From Cladochytrium replicatum (Eukaryota > Chytridiomycota > Chytridiomycetes > Cladochytriales > Cladochytriaceae), in assembly GCA_025526935.1 (NCBI GenBank), contig JAHLKD010000067.1, positions 1 through 64,000 on the forward strand: 64,000 nucleotides of DNA, given 5' to 3'. Shown one piece after another: positions 11,154 through 24,337 of this stretch (positions within the stretch are counted from its first letter, which is position 1; each line of letters opens with the position of its first letter). A program made the translations under genes and the position numbers. Under the pieces are notes generated by a model. It made no database searches, was not told the origin of the DNA, and saw nothing but the letters and a program-made list of their open reading frames with translations.

Positions 11154-13300
11154 TCATGATCTCTTTCCAAATAAGTAGGCTGCCCATTTTCCAAAAGCCC
11201 CAATGAGTTGAACCACCATATTCTGTGCGTATGCCTTTTTAAGTTTACGTTGCCGAGTAGCAGGATCGTTTGGGCGACCAGCTTTGAGACCTAATCCTTC
11301 ATCATCATCTTCTTCATTCTCGTCCTCAACACTAAGCCGCCCAGCAAAGTGCACCCAAACTTCAGCGGGAGTTCGCTCGCCTTCCTGACCAAACTCATAG
11401 GCAACTGAGGGGCGATACTCTTCGGAATATAAATACGTCCCTGGTGGAAGCGGAGGGACTTGGGATTCACTGTGCTTGTTTTTGTGATTGGGGTGTTTGT
11501 GCAGGTCACCGGTATATTGTTGTGTGTTTATTGGATCGTTATGGATATCGTTACGAGTGAACGAACGCATAGAGGAGTCCTCTGAATCTTTGGTTTCATC
11601 GTTCCAGTAAGTCAAGTTGGAGTAGTACTATCGTTGCATGAGAGGCAATTCTTGATAGAACTAAATATTGACTAACCTGGGTATACCCCACAATCGCGCC
11701 GTATTTCAAGTTTTCAGAGAATAGCGTTTCATGCACATAATGAAGGACACGAACCCCTGGGTTGTATGCTGGAACAACTGACGGAGACACAAAGATGGCC
11801 ATTGGTAGGATGCTGTGGTCCACCCCAAACTTCAACGCTGTAGAATTTGACCAAGACGAGGTGTGCGACAAGTCGTATACTGCTCGGTACTGAGTCATCA
11901 AGAATTGCCAATACACTTGGAGCCAGGTTGGGGAAGAGATCTCAATTGAACCACTGCTCGTAAATTCAAAAAAGTTCGCACGATCTTGGAGCACTAGGGA
12001 GTTGCGATCCTCGTAAGCCGGAATGAGATGGATTCGGGAATCTTCAGTTGAAGCGTCCATGTTCTCCCGTAGCAACATGCTAGCCGCCTTGGTAGACGGA
12101 CCAGTAAATGATGAAGTCACATCGTCATCATCTTCAGGAAGAACTGGGAAAAGTACGTGATCCAAGTTGTGGTGGCCATACATTTGACCACGGATGATAT
12201 CGGCATACTCCATGCTTAGTTCCGCAAATCTTTCATAGCAGCTACAAGATGGTAAGTATGAAAATTTGCGCTAGACTTAGTCGCAAACCTTGAATGATAA
12301 TTCAGCACAGTTGGTGGTATATGTCCAGTGAGTATTACTCCAACTCCCCTTTTCCGCGCAGGCTGGAGCACACGTTTGCGAAGCCATTTCAAATGTACAG
12401 AGCCGGCTGCGCTGTCCTTAACGCAATCCCGGACATACTCATTCGCGTGGAAAAAGTAGAGGGTGTTGAGGGAAACGACCCACAGTTTGCTGGGGACGAC
12501 CTCCACGTAAAACCAACCGCCATGTCGAAACTCCTTCACCTGATCTTTCGGAATCATCCCTTTCCAGGCTTCCGCAAAAAAATCTAATATATGGTTGGGA
12601 CGCCGCGGGATGTACTCAAGCCGATTGTGAGGGTATATGTCGTTGTTGCCGATACTCGGAATCATGGGTACACGCCAACCATCTCCTGATTTCTTCCCAA
12701 ATGCTTCTCGAAGATAATCGACCGCTAATAGATTAAGCGCTTTGATCTCGTCCCATTTTCTTGGGATCCGCCCATCATTGTCGTGCCGTGCGTTGTCACC
12801 TGTAATGACAACGAAGTCTGGATCGAGGTTCTCACGAACAAAGCGGAATGTCTCATTTGCAAGTGAGAGCGGGGTATCACATCCACTGAGAGGAGATCCA
12901 TAACGGCCCACAACGAATGGTTTTCTAAATCGATGCCGAGATGCTGTGATTTGTTCATCACTTGAGTCTGGTGGGTCGGTCAAATGAGATCTCTGATAGT
13001 AAGATGGGGCGTCTCGTAGCAATAGAGATTTGTCGCCATGGTGACACGCGTGGTTCGACGAACCGTCTCTTCTGTACCAAGGGTCTGAAATCCGGTCAAT
13101 TCGTGAATCCTGCTTCCTTGCTTAAGCATCCTACCAAGGTGTATGTCGGTAAGGTGGAGAAAGGTTCCAGTTGAGGCTCTGGGGCTCCCAAATTCGGCAT
13201 TTTCAGCTTCCACCGAAATTGAGAAGGATGGTAATAAGAAGAGGCACAATAGCGTTCTCTTCGCAGAGCTCATCGAAAACGAAGAGCTTTTGCCCAACAT
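11154..13300 (-). CDS. PPN1: Endopolyphosphatase (Ppn1-like metallophosphoesterase)
   Basis: It cleaves inorganic polyphosphate chains internally, in yeast within the vacuole lumen. The model is complement(join(11154..11627, 11677..12241, 12289..13084, 13135..13300)), 666 residues, with introns of 49, 47 and 50 bases that all restore frame. A short hydrophobic N-terminal segment (TLLCLFLLPSFSISV) fits a signal anchor. Calcineurin-type metal motifs follow in order: FLHLTDIHLDPWY, TGDNARHDND, SIGNNDIYPHN, TGHIPP and GQMYGHHNLDH. The C-terminal part (YTQYYSNLTYW...) is typical of the endopolyphosphatase family rather than of other phosphoesterases. The start at 13300 is the first Met before the hydrophobic segment. 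The gene is tail-adjacent to the retroelement nest and looks intact. Confidence 0.88.
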
Positions 13301-13515
13301 TGTTCGATAAACGTGTGTTCGGTGGTGTTCTAGGAGGCTCCACTGCTGATCAATTAATTGTAGACTGTTCTGTTTTTGGGTGGGTAATGTTAATGAAAAT
13401 GGCTGAGCAGAATGTGATGATGAAATCAGTGCCTGCTCTGCTATTGGCGCTTTGCCCGGTTATTAACAATAATGCATAGATTCAAGCTGGACCAGACAAA
13501 ATTCTACCCTACAAT

Positions 13516-14710
13516 CTATGCTGTCTTCTTTGAGTGGATGTAGAGCTCCTTGAGTTCATCGTAAATGACCAAAGTTAATACAGCTAATAAATGGGCCAGT
13601 AAGGCACTGTGGATCAATGGTTTCAAGGTCATCAACTTACTATGGGGCCCACTAGAAGTAGATTGGAAAAAAAGTGGGATCAGATTTGCACCAAACAAAT
13701 TCTTGCTTCCACATACAGGCGTGTAAATGATGGAATCCAGCCCTTCATGAATGCAGCAGGTCCCTCTGCACGCATGAGTTTGTACATGCAATCGAAAGAG
13801 CCGGTGTATGTTCCCGGTTTTGAGCTCATCAATCGAGTTTTCACGACATCCACTGGGTTAGTAACTGTCGTCGCAATAAGTCCTGCCGCAGAGCTGCCCA
13901 AGAAATGGGTTCCAAGTCCATCTTTGAAGAAGCCCGAGTCAAGCATGTACTGCTTGATGATGTCATACGACCCGATTTGCGTTGCTGTCATCAGCATTCC
14001 TCGGACAATGTTTGGTCCGATCCCTTGGAACACTGCCAAAACACCATCCTCCGTCATGACTCGATAAAGCGTATTGAATACGTTTCCAGATGCCTGCGGC
14101 GCCTTAGATTGTGCAAGGACGTTGGCGCGATCCGCCGGCGACCCCGCAATACCACCAACAACACCACCGATTAAACCTGCGAGTAGGTTGTTGATTGTCG
14201 ATGACTGCGAACCTGAAAAATCCTAAGCTAATGGAATTAAAATGATGTATTTGGGTATGTTACCAGATCTCTTTGATAGTTCTTCTTTCGCCTTTTCGTA
14301 GACCGCAAACCTCGCGGTACTATAAGTAGCTTGGCGCAAAAGCGAGGCAGTAAGCCCACGATAGAATGATCCCACACCTTCTTTGAAGGCCTATCCAATT
14401 GAATATCAGAGACGGTCATGATGCTTGGCGTTGCATGATTACCATATTTGAAATGGTCGTAACGAGACCGGTTCCCTTTACTTGTGTCTGCAGCCTGACC
14501 TGAGTTGACAACATTGTTAATTTGATACCATATACATTCTCTTCGCCTAACCTTGATAGTGTCCAAGGGGTGAGTCACGACCGCTGCCATCGAGGCCGAG
14601 AGACCCCCTTCAGCTCATGATTAGCGTCTATTGATTGAGATCCAGGCAGTTTTCCAGGTCTACGCATGCTCACCAAAGTACCATGGCGTTTGGATCTTCT
14701 CATTCCCCAT
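13516..14710 (-). CDS. Mitochondrial carrier protein, dicarboxylate-carrier-like
   Basis: This is an inner-membrane solute exchanger with three SLC25 repeats. Seven exons: complement(join(13516..13583, 13641..13651, 13717..14212, 14264..14390, 14443..14499, 14552..14607, 14674..14710)), 283 residues. Repeat signatures are THPLDTIKVRLQ in repeat 1, SPADRANVLAQ in repeat 2 and TNPVDVVKTRLM in repeat 3. The second signature has SPAD where many carriers have PxD/E followed by a basic residue, as in dicarboxylate carriers. The ends are MGNEKIQTPWYFGGLSAS and VIYDELKELYIHSKKTA. Exon 6 is only 11 bases and is needed to give FTRLGPHTVLTL. Substrate is inferred from overall resemblance to Dic1 and could be another small carboxylate. 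Confidence 0.85.
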
Positions 14711-14825
14711 TATTCTTTGCTGAGACAATCGACGCCACAGGACCAACCAAGATAGATTCCAACCTCTCAAATGGCAGAATGAACCAGACAGTGACCAGCC
14801 GAATAAACTAAATTCTGCCGACAGA

Positions 14826-15865
14826 GCCAGGAAGGTCGCCGATCACGACAATGGCTCGAGAAGACGTTGGACGCATCAGGAGAGAACAGTCGCCTATTTT
14901 TCAATTGAAGGCATTTAACAACATCAAATCTGAGCTGATCGGTCGGTTTTCCAAACCAGGCTACTTAATGCTGGACATGTGCTGCGGGTAACGAGGGGAC
15001 CTTTTGAAGTTCCAGAGTCAAAGAAGAAGCCATCTCGTCGGGGTCAGTACGTCAGTTTCTGGAAGATATATTTGGATTTTCTGACGATCCAAATTAGATA
15101 TTGCGGAACAGTCCATAGAGCATGCCCGCGAACGTTATAGCAGTGGAAGATTCAATTTTTCAGCGGAATATCATGCTGCTGATTGCTTTGCGGTGAGAGT
15201 CATGTAGAGATCAATCTGAACGAAGATTGAATTGATGGCTGGCAAGGTCGATTTGATGGACATATTTCCTGAGAATCGAAATCAGTTTGATGTTGCCAAC
15301 GTGCAATTTGCCTTATATTATTCTTTCGAAACGGAGGCGAAGATACGAAGGAGGATAAAGAACATCAGCAAATCCTTGAAGCCTGGAGGAATTTTCGTTG
15401 GAACAATACCAAATGCATACCAGCTTGTGTAAGCACTTGAAATTTGGCGCGTTCCATTTCTGGCGCTTACTCGATGTTAAAGTCGAAAGCTACGGCATGC
15501 CGGAGGGTTGTCGTTCGGGAATGAAGTGTACAAAGTGACGTTTACTCACGATACGTACCCTGTGTTCGGACATGAATACGTTTTCGATTTGGTGGATGCA
15601 ATAGATCACTGCCCGGAATACCTTGTGCATTTTCCAACTTTCCAAAGGTAAAGCCAATTATCAAACCATCTTCCTCATCGCTCTTTTGGAATCACCACAG
15701 GTTTGCCGAAGAAACATCTCTATAGTTAATATACTAGGTGTCGTTGCACGAAATGTACACGAATTTCGGAATGAAGTGAGCATGCGCTTACTATATCGCA
15801 TGAGAGCTGTGGATGAGAGGGGAAAGATCCCAGCAGATCAATGGGAGGCTATTGGGATCAGGTAG
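14826..15865 (+). pseudogene. mRNA cap guanine-N7 methyltransferase (Abd1-like), apparently decayed
   Basis: Segments follow the family in order: REQSPIFQLKAFNN near 14883; LMLDMCCG (SAM motif I) near 14967; GDLLKFQSQRRSHLVGV; AEQSIEHARERY after a small intron; FDVANVQFALYYSFETE near 15290; LKPGGIFVGTIPNAY; FGNEVYKVTFTHDTYPVFGH near 15515; FDLVDAIDHCPEYL; HEFRNEV; and ADQWEAIG near 15850. The motif I lysine position is a TAA stop (14989-14991), with no plausible intron to remove it. The N-terminal VADH...REDVG segment is split between two frames. The methyltransferase is essential in yeast, so a working copy should exist elsewhere. I rate decay likelier than sequencing error. Confidence 0.62.
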
Positions 15866-15869
15866 GGGT

Positions 15870-16879
15870 GTTGGTGAAAGGTTTACTATTGGTCTATTAA
15901 TTGGCCTGCTCTTTCAGGTCGACATTCAATTGAACAAAGTGCGATTAAATACTGCTGACTCTGACACTAATGGTAGACATCACTTCTTCCTGAATGCGAA
16001 GCCCATGTAGTACTTCTTTGATCTCCAGCAGAACGTTCTGCATCGCGACAGGCTGCACGTGCTGCTTGTTGGAGTGGAAATTTTTCACATCGTCAGATGG
16101 AGCTTTTAAGCCAGAAGCAGTTATGTGAATACTCAGCTTGGAGGATCCGTGCTCCATTTTGAAAGTTCGAGACCAATTCCTTCAAGGACAGTATTTAGCT
16201 GATGCTGAGAAATTTGTACATGCATGAACACGATCGCTGCAATGCTCGATCAGTATTTTGTCTTGGCACATTAATGGTACAAGAACCTCGATTGTCGATG
16301 CAGCTCTACTCACGAGCCATATTATTGAACGTCTTAATTAATGAGAGTTACGGCGGATAAGGACGGAATTAAAAGCCAACAATCGAGCACATGGCGTTCT
16401 TCGGCTTACTTCAGATCTTGTTCGACATCTTTCGAATATTCTCTGAAGTCAAACAACCCCTTTTAACTGTGATCGAAAATGGGCGAAAGCTAAAGCATGC
16501 GTGAATACCTTGGAGAAAAGCTCTCAAAGCACTGCGTCTTCTTGGAACTCTCGGATATTTCGATCGTTGAATATGGATCATGTCGCACCATTCTTCTCAA
16601 ATTGATCCCAATTCTGCCTATACCGTCACCCTCATCGAAAGCTGCCTCATAATCGTCATCCACATGGTGTAAATCGGGAGCATTGTTCACACCAGTCTTT
16701 ACTTTTAGAAAGATTAGCGGCCAGAAATATATCGAAACTGATAACCGTAGTGCACAAAAAACGAGTCTCGTTGGTGTCTAATCATTGTGTAACTTCAATA
16801 CCTGGTCAAATCCCAAGCAAACCTCGAGAACCATTCCCATACCACCAACAAGCCACCAGCTGAGCGTGTTTCGCCCAGC
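15870..16879. other. Spacer with two short minus-strand frames, unidentified
   Basis: The minus strand has open stretches at 15945-16157 (VLLEIKEVLHGLRIQEEV) and 16490-16690 (EGDGIGRIGINLRRMVRH). I cannot join or identify them. They may be relics of one gene. The last ~150 bases should carry the promoter of the CCDC61 gene. Confidence 0.3.
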
Positions 16880-19207
16880 ATGTTCTTGCATGAGAGCATC
16901 ACTGTTCTCCGGGGCCAGCGCTACCTGATCAGGATCCAGGGCGAGACTGCTGAGACTGCATCCGCGTCTCCAAAGAGAACCCAGAAGGTCGTGCCAGGTG
17001 CCCCCACACCGGGGCTTGATATCACTCTTCAGGATGAAGAGACTAAGGCGATCTGGTGGGGACGATTAACAGCAGAATGTGAGATAGCTATTCAGGATTG
17101 TATGAGGTTCTGAATCTGGGACGTGGTCTGATCAGATATTGAGGAAATGACGAAACAGACTGGAAACTTCAAACGTTTCCCGACATTTGTGGAGATGCTG
17201 GCCACAGGCATCAAGCAGGTTGGAGAATTTCAGATATCTAGTCTGTAGGAAACGATCGTGACTTACTGAGCCTGGAACACTCGAACAGGGTGACGAAAAC
17301 CTCCATTTGGAGCTGTTAACTTTGCGCGACATTGAGGCGTTGAAACGAGGGGACACCAGTTCTATTGGAGCAGAAGAGGAGGAAGGTTTTCCTCAGAAGG
17401 TTTATTTGATTATGACGTACACAACATCGTTTGATCGGTATGTACTGCATTGTGATCGTGACATTGGGCTGAACTAGTATTACGCTCAGCATCCATTATC
17501 CACTTCCACTGGGACTGGTCTCTGATGTTACTTTTCATTCAAATGCTTCCGTCGATGAGCTCAAAGCTCATGCGGTGACACTTCAGACGGAAAATAAGCA
17601 GTACATTAAAAAAATCAGTGCGGTATGAGCTGGGTTAGATGGCACACTTCAGATAGTGACGGACTGGTTTTCCATTAGCTTTTGCGTGAAAATGATCGTC
17701 TTAAGCATGAACTCAAAGTCTTCCTCGATGAACGGAGGTACGACTTGGTTCACCCACGGGTTTTATCCAAGTTTAACGTCTGGTAAAGTTCAGGGACAAC
17801 TCTTGACTTCGACAGACTTCCACCAGCCGTCGTAAAATGTCTGGAGCAAATGCATGTAGTTGTATCGGCAATCAAAAAGCGAATGGTACCAGGGAAACTT
17901 GAAGTATGAGTCCCTGATCAGATTTCCAGCTTACTTATTACCCAGTGGTTCAGAGTCATTTCGATTCATTGAAAACGTTGATTGAGAATATGGAATGGCT
18001 TTTGGATCAATGTGAAGTGAGTCGACCTGTACGTTTCAGGCAATACATTTCTCAACGGCACCTATGAAGGCCGGTGAAATTAGCGAATCTCCGCCCCCGG
18101 ACAAGATCGAGCCTTCAAGAGCGGGAAGGACGTTGGAGAGAGCTGATGAGCCTCATGACATACTTCGGTCAAAAGAGAACCGGTAGGATAATGCGGACAA
18201 AAAGATTACATTCAATTGTTATTACCCCGGAGTCCTCATTCAAGTATGCCTAGACCGACAACGATTCGGTCCATAGGGAGTTTGAGTGACAACAATCCGT
18301 ATCAGAACTATGCTAAAAGGCCTCAAAGCGCTACAAGGGGTCGAACTCCATCGCCTTCCAAGGCAAAATTCAAGCGATTCGACCCTACCAGGTGAGTAAT
18401 TCTCAAGAAATGGCGCTTGTGCTAAACTTGTTCAAGTTATGTCGAAGAACACAACCGAAAGCTGGAAGGGAGGAGATCAAGGAGGTTTGAACGATGCTTG
18501 TATTTTGTGTCATCCTCTCATCTTGCAAAAGTCGAGAACGCTCTGCAGCGTTACCAACAAGAAATGCGACGTTTTCTCGAGACTCAAATATGCGCTCTGT
18601 GTCTCGCGCTTCGAATGGCCGGTCAGTGTCTCGAATGTTGTACCGAAGTGGGCTTGAAAATTTTCGCCGATGTTAACTGAATTACTGACGCTGAATTATT
18701 CAGGTCGGTCTGTCTCTTCTTCGGGTAAGCACGAAGAGTGGTAAGCTCCATTCAAACTGATTTAAGATGCATGCGCCAACTCTAATCGTTCCAGGAATGT
18801 AAGTTCTACAAGCGTGCTGTCGGCTCTAAGGCTCTAAGCGGCCCATATAATCATTGATTATTGTTTTGATCACCAGAACTCACGTACGTCTGAATCTATC
18901 AACTTGGCCAATAAATTTATTCTTCTGCCTAGCCATGCATTCGAGATTCAACCTTGATATTCAACAGCGAGATAGAAGAGAATGGAATGTACGTACGGCG
19001 AAGCGAAAACCGCCTCGGTCTACTCCGAAGAAGCGAGTAAAGCCAGGCGGAACCATAGATGGTATTGGTAGGAGATTAGAAGCGCTTCGGAAGTTCTTTA
19101 AGGACACCCAGAACGAGATTACATATATACATTTATTGTCCTTCAGCTTCTTCACATCCTGTTTGCGAAAAATCTTCAACCATAATAGCAAGACGATTGC
19201 TTCTTAA
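16880..19207 (+). CDS. CCDC61/VFL3-like basal-body protein
   Basis: CCDC61 (VFL3 in green algae) organises basal bodies and rootlet microtubules in ciliated eukaryotes; its head is an XRCC4-like fold. Multi-exon and apparently intact. The head domain reads VLRGQRYLIRIQ, then ETKAIWWGRLTAEYIEEMT, KQTGNFKRFPTFVEMLATG, LHLELLTLRDIEALKRG, VYLIMTYTTSFDR and LSIHYPLPL (17490). These match the family at TGNFKxF, LELLTxxDxExLR and IHYPLPL. A coiled-coil region follows (17560-18020), then a Ser/Arg-rich stretch, KFKRFDPTSYVEEHNRK (18370-18470) and a C-terminal IDGIGRRLEALRKFF near 19060, all at family-typical positions. Introns of 40-60 bases join the pieces. The exon limits between 18600 and 18980 are uncertain. 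Start at 16880 is the first Met before the head domain. Confidence 0.8.
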
Positions 19208-20229
19208 AAAGTAGTAAATCATCCTCAACCGAGCTGCTGATAAGCCCTCGCTTCAGTACTTTGTTTCCTCTCATTGCTTTCGGGGGAGGCAACTGGATAT
19301 GAACTCGCACCTGGCCAAGCTGAGAAATTCAACAACCATAAGAGTCTGAGTCTGAAGTGATGTATGCTACATACAGATCTCGATAGACCGGAGGGATTGC
19401 ACGCATTGCAGAGTTGTCAAGAACTTTAAGAGGAAGTTTACAACAGACAAGGTCACCATCCACGCTGATCCTGGTGACGCAATGAAGAAAATGACGTCCA
19501 AAGGAATGCTAAAAGCAATCAACGTCGTGAACTGTTGGAATTAGATGTTTAGCTGTGTGAATCGGACAGGTATCAAATAGTACCTGCCGGAGCAGATCAT
19601 TCGACTCTTTCTGACTGTGCGCAACCAGCCCAAAAAGATTGATCATGGACAAGGAACTCTGAACACGTACCTGTAGTAACAAAAGCAAATCGAACTCCAT
19701 TGAGTTGGTAGTGTGTTATGTGAGTTGCTGTGCCACGTGGGGCAACGAGTGTGAGCACTGTGAAACGTTTCATGGCTGGATGGTTTATGTTCGTTATTAG
19801 CTAACTTATTGACAGTCATCTTGGAAAGATCGCGCACGCATTTTCAATAAACGAAAGATTTCGGGATAAGATTCGTGCCAATTTTATGTTCATTTCATGG
19901 ATCGTGAGTCGAACTTTGACGAACTTGCACTCCGCGACTAATGTTAGTTTAAGAGCATCATCGATTAGATCAATGGGATGCAGAGGATTCCTTAGACTCT
20001 CCTGTTGACCAAACAACACTCTGATGATGCTCTGCACACCCCAAACGCGGAAGCTCCAACTGATTTGGCATCACAAGACGAAGAAATGGGAGGAGCATCT
20101 GAAAATAGAACTGTTACGCGAACAATGAAGAGAAAGAAAGAGATCGAGTTGACGAACATGAGAAGTTCTCATTATTTGTGAAAGCATTTTAACAGAAGGT
20201 TATAATACAAGGAAAACTCGTTATTGATG
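19208..20229. other. Spacer, nothing recognised
   Basis: Short open stretches occur on both strands, for example minus 19640-19840 and 19816-20037, but they do not join into a domain I know. One plus-strand stretch near 20155 (VDEHEKFSLFVKAF) runs into stops and may belong to a decayed gene leading into the MYST relic. Confidence 0.35.
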
Positions 20230-20935
20230 ATTTTGATGCCGTGGAGCCCAGGGAGCCTGAGGAGCCAGACAACGAACATTGATTGCGTGCAGTTGGTGAA
20301 GTATCGAATAAAATCATGGTACATACCCCATATCCCGAAGGATTCTAAGGGCCTGATACATTGTATATCTGTGAATGGCGTCTTAGGTGCACTGCCAATC
20401 TACAATCTCTGCTAGTTCATCAGGTACGAGCTGAGAACTTCGTTGGTGAATATGCTCATGTAGCTTCTGCAGCCATCCTGCCGCCCAAGTGTCCACCAGG
20501 ACATATCATGTACGCAACTGAAACTAACAAGATCATTGAAGTGGATGGAAAATTCGAGAGTAAGGTAAGGACCTTGGTGATCGAGCACTGGTGCAGCCTT
20601 TCATTCAATCGCAGCTATATTTTAAAGGCTCAGCCTTTTGTCCGAGTTGTTTCTGGAGAGAAAGTCTATCTTCTATGATCTGGACAACTTCTGTTCTACG
20701 TTTTGACAGAGACTGGAAGAATGAGGAAGTCAGAGACTGAACATGTATGGTCCGAACTACACAGCTAACCAAGCTTTCCTTGAATGCAATGAACTGAGCA
20801 AGCTGCAATCCACAGTTGTGTCTCCAGAACGTCCCTTGAGCGATCTTGGTTAGATTGGATATCGGTTGTTCTGGCAAGCTGTCATCATTGACATGTTTCG
20901 CCCCAACCTCGGATCGCACTGTCTATACAACAGCT
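20230..20935 (+). pseudogene. MYST-family histone acetyltransferase remnant
   Basis: The order follows the MYST domain. VKYRIKSWY (20299) corresponds to GKYEIxxWYFSPYP, followed in another frame by TPYPEGF, a TAA stop, and GPDTLYICEWRLRC in place of the C2HC zinc-finger start. Then come PPKCPPGHIMYATETN, aligning with HPPGxEIYR, and IIEVDGK. VVSGEKVYLL and LFYVLTETG align with LDHKTLYYDVxPFLFYVLTE. ELSKLQSTVVSPERPLSDLG (20785-20855), a stop, and IGYRLFWQAV end it. The acetyl-CoA loop (QxxGxG) and surrounding ~60 residues are absent. Several frame changes and three or more stops show it is dead. Whether it came from an Esa1-, Sas3- or Sas2-like gene cannot be told. Confidence 0.72.
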
Positions 20936-21353
20936 ATCAACGCTTACTGGTGTGCGAAAGGAAGATGTCGTTTCCACTTTAGCATCGATGGATTTCCTCC
21001 GCTATTGGAAAGGAGACCTAGTACTGTGGTAAAGTTGAGATTTGTCATTTAAACTGAAATCGTTGCTTCACACCGTCGCTGAGGAAATGATTGATGCATA
21101 TCTAGCAAATCATAAAGCAAAACTTGAGCGAAATATCATTCCTTCATGCATCATACCACCTGCACAAGCGGAGTAGCAAACACACAAACGTTTTTAGTTA
21201 GAGCTTAAAACCTGATTTATTTGAGGACCTAAACTTCAGACGCGCTTCACTTGACGGTTGTCCTTGTGATCTCAAAGTCATCTCGAGAACACAACATTTG
21301 CCTCCTCGGACCATCATATTGCTCTCTAGAAACTCGCTCTATTTGCTAAGATC
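20936..21353. other. Upstream region of V-ATPase subunit B gene
   Basis: No coding match. The last ~150 bases are pyrimidine-rich and should include the VMA2 promoter and 5' leader. A clear TATA box is not evident. Confidence 0.4.
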
Positions 21354-23440
<2,087 letters not shown>

Positions 23441-23630
23441 TGGGACTAAGTTCAGAAATCTTCTTTGGGAATCAATACACCATTTCGCTAGTGGGATATA
23501 GCAATATTGAACATAATAAACAACAATAGTATTCGTCAGCTCGCCCGATTTGTCGAGAACTATGTTCTTCCGACCAAATTCCTGATTGGGGATCAGAAAA
23601 CAAGAATGACGGAGACAAAACACTGCTTAA

Positions 23631-23831
23631 TCAGTGGTCGATTTTTGAATACACAGACGTTGAACGCAGTGCTTGCATGGCCGCTTCGGGTCTTCGAAAA
23701 ATAGATGAATGCTTGCGAATTTCCTCCCTCAAATCGCCTTTCTCGACCCGCCGAAATGTCGCCGCTAGCTCAACAACTTTCGTACTTTTGTGCAGGTTCT
23801 TAATGAACAGTATCCGGGAGGGCTCTCGCAA
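23631..23831 (-). pseudogene. Possible RRM-like remnant
   Basis: The minus strand reads RILFIKNLHKSTKVVELAAT, resembling an RRM beta1/RNP2 start (U1A/U2B''- or SF3B6-like), then PEAAMQAL, resembling the helix-2 segment. It lacks a recognisable RNP1 and stops soon after. Weak; it may be chance. Confidence 0.25.
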
Positions 23832-24337
23832 GCATAAGAACTAAATCCTCCCATCATTCTGATCTCTGTTTAATTCAAAAGATTAGGTTTAAAAAGATTT
23901 AAAATTTGAAGTGAAATGTATATAGAAGGACTGAAATTTGCGAGCGGTTCTGACTTGCTCCAAGTGATGAGATCAAGAGCTGTTCTCTTTCTTTTTTCAT
24001 GTGTGATTGATGTGTCAGGAGCTGAACCTGAAGTCCTAATGAGGTTCCTTTGCATCAGCAGCATTGTCTCGAAGGAGACCAGAGCTTCGAAATCGAACTA
24101 TCAACTTTATCCACAGTCATGTCGGATTAAAATCCATCGTACGAGACTAGAAGTATACGGCTCATCAGATGCAGAACATGTACATACAGCTTTGGCAAGC
24201 TGATATGGCGTGACGGATATTCCCAAGGGCACCAAAATGTTTATGGAACTCGAAGGTCTAAGTTCCGATGTCGCAAAAAAGTCGGGATTATTCTCGACCG
24301 GTATTCATGTTATTGATTGTTGTCGTGTGGCTTTGAC
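23832..24337. other. Spacer upstream of the ANKRD39-like gene
   Basis: Plus-strand open stretches at 23916-24203 and 24210-24310 (TDIPKGTKMFMELEGL) were not identified. The second may be a relic exon. Confidence 0.3.
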
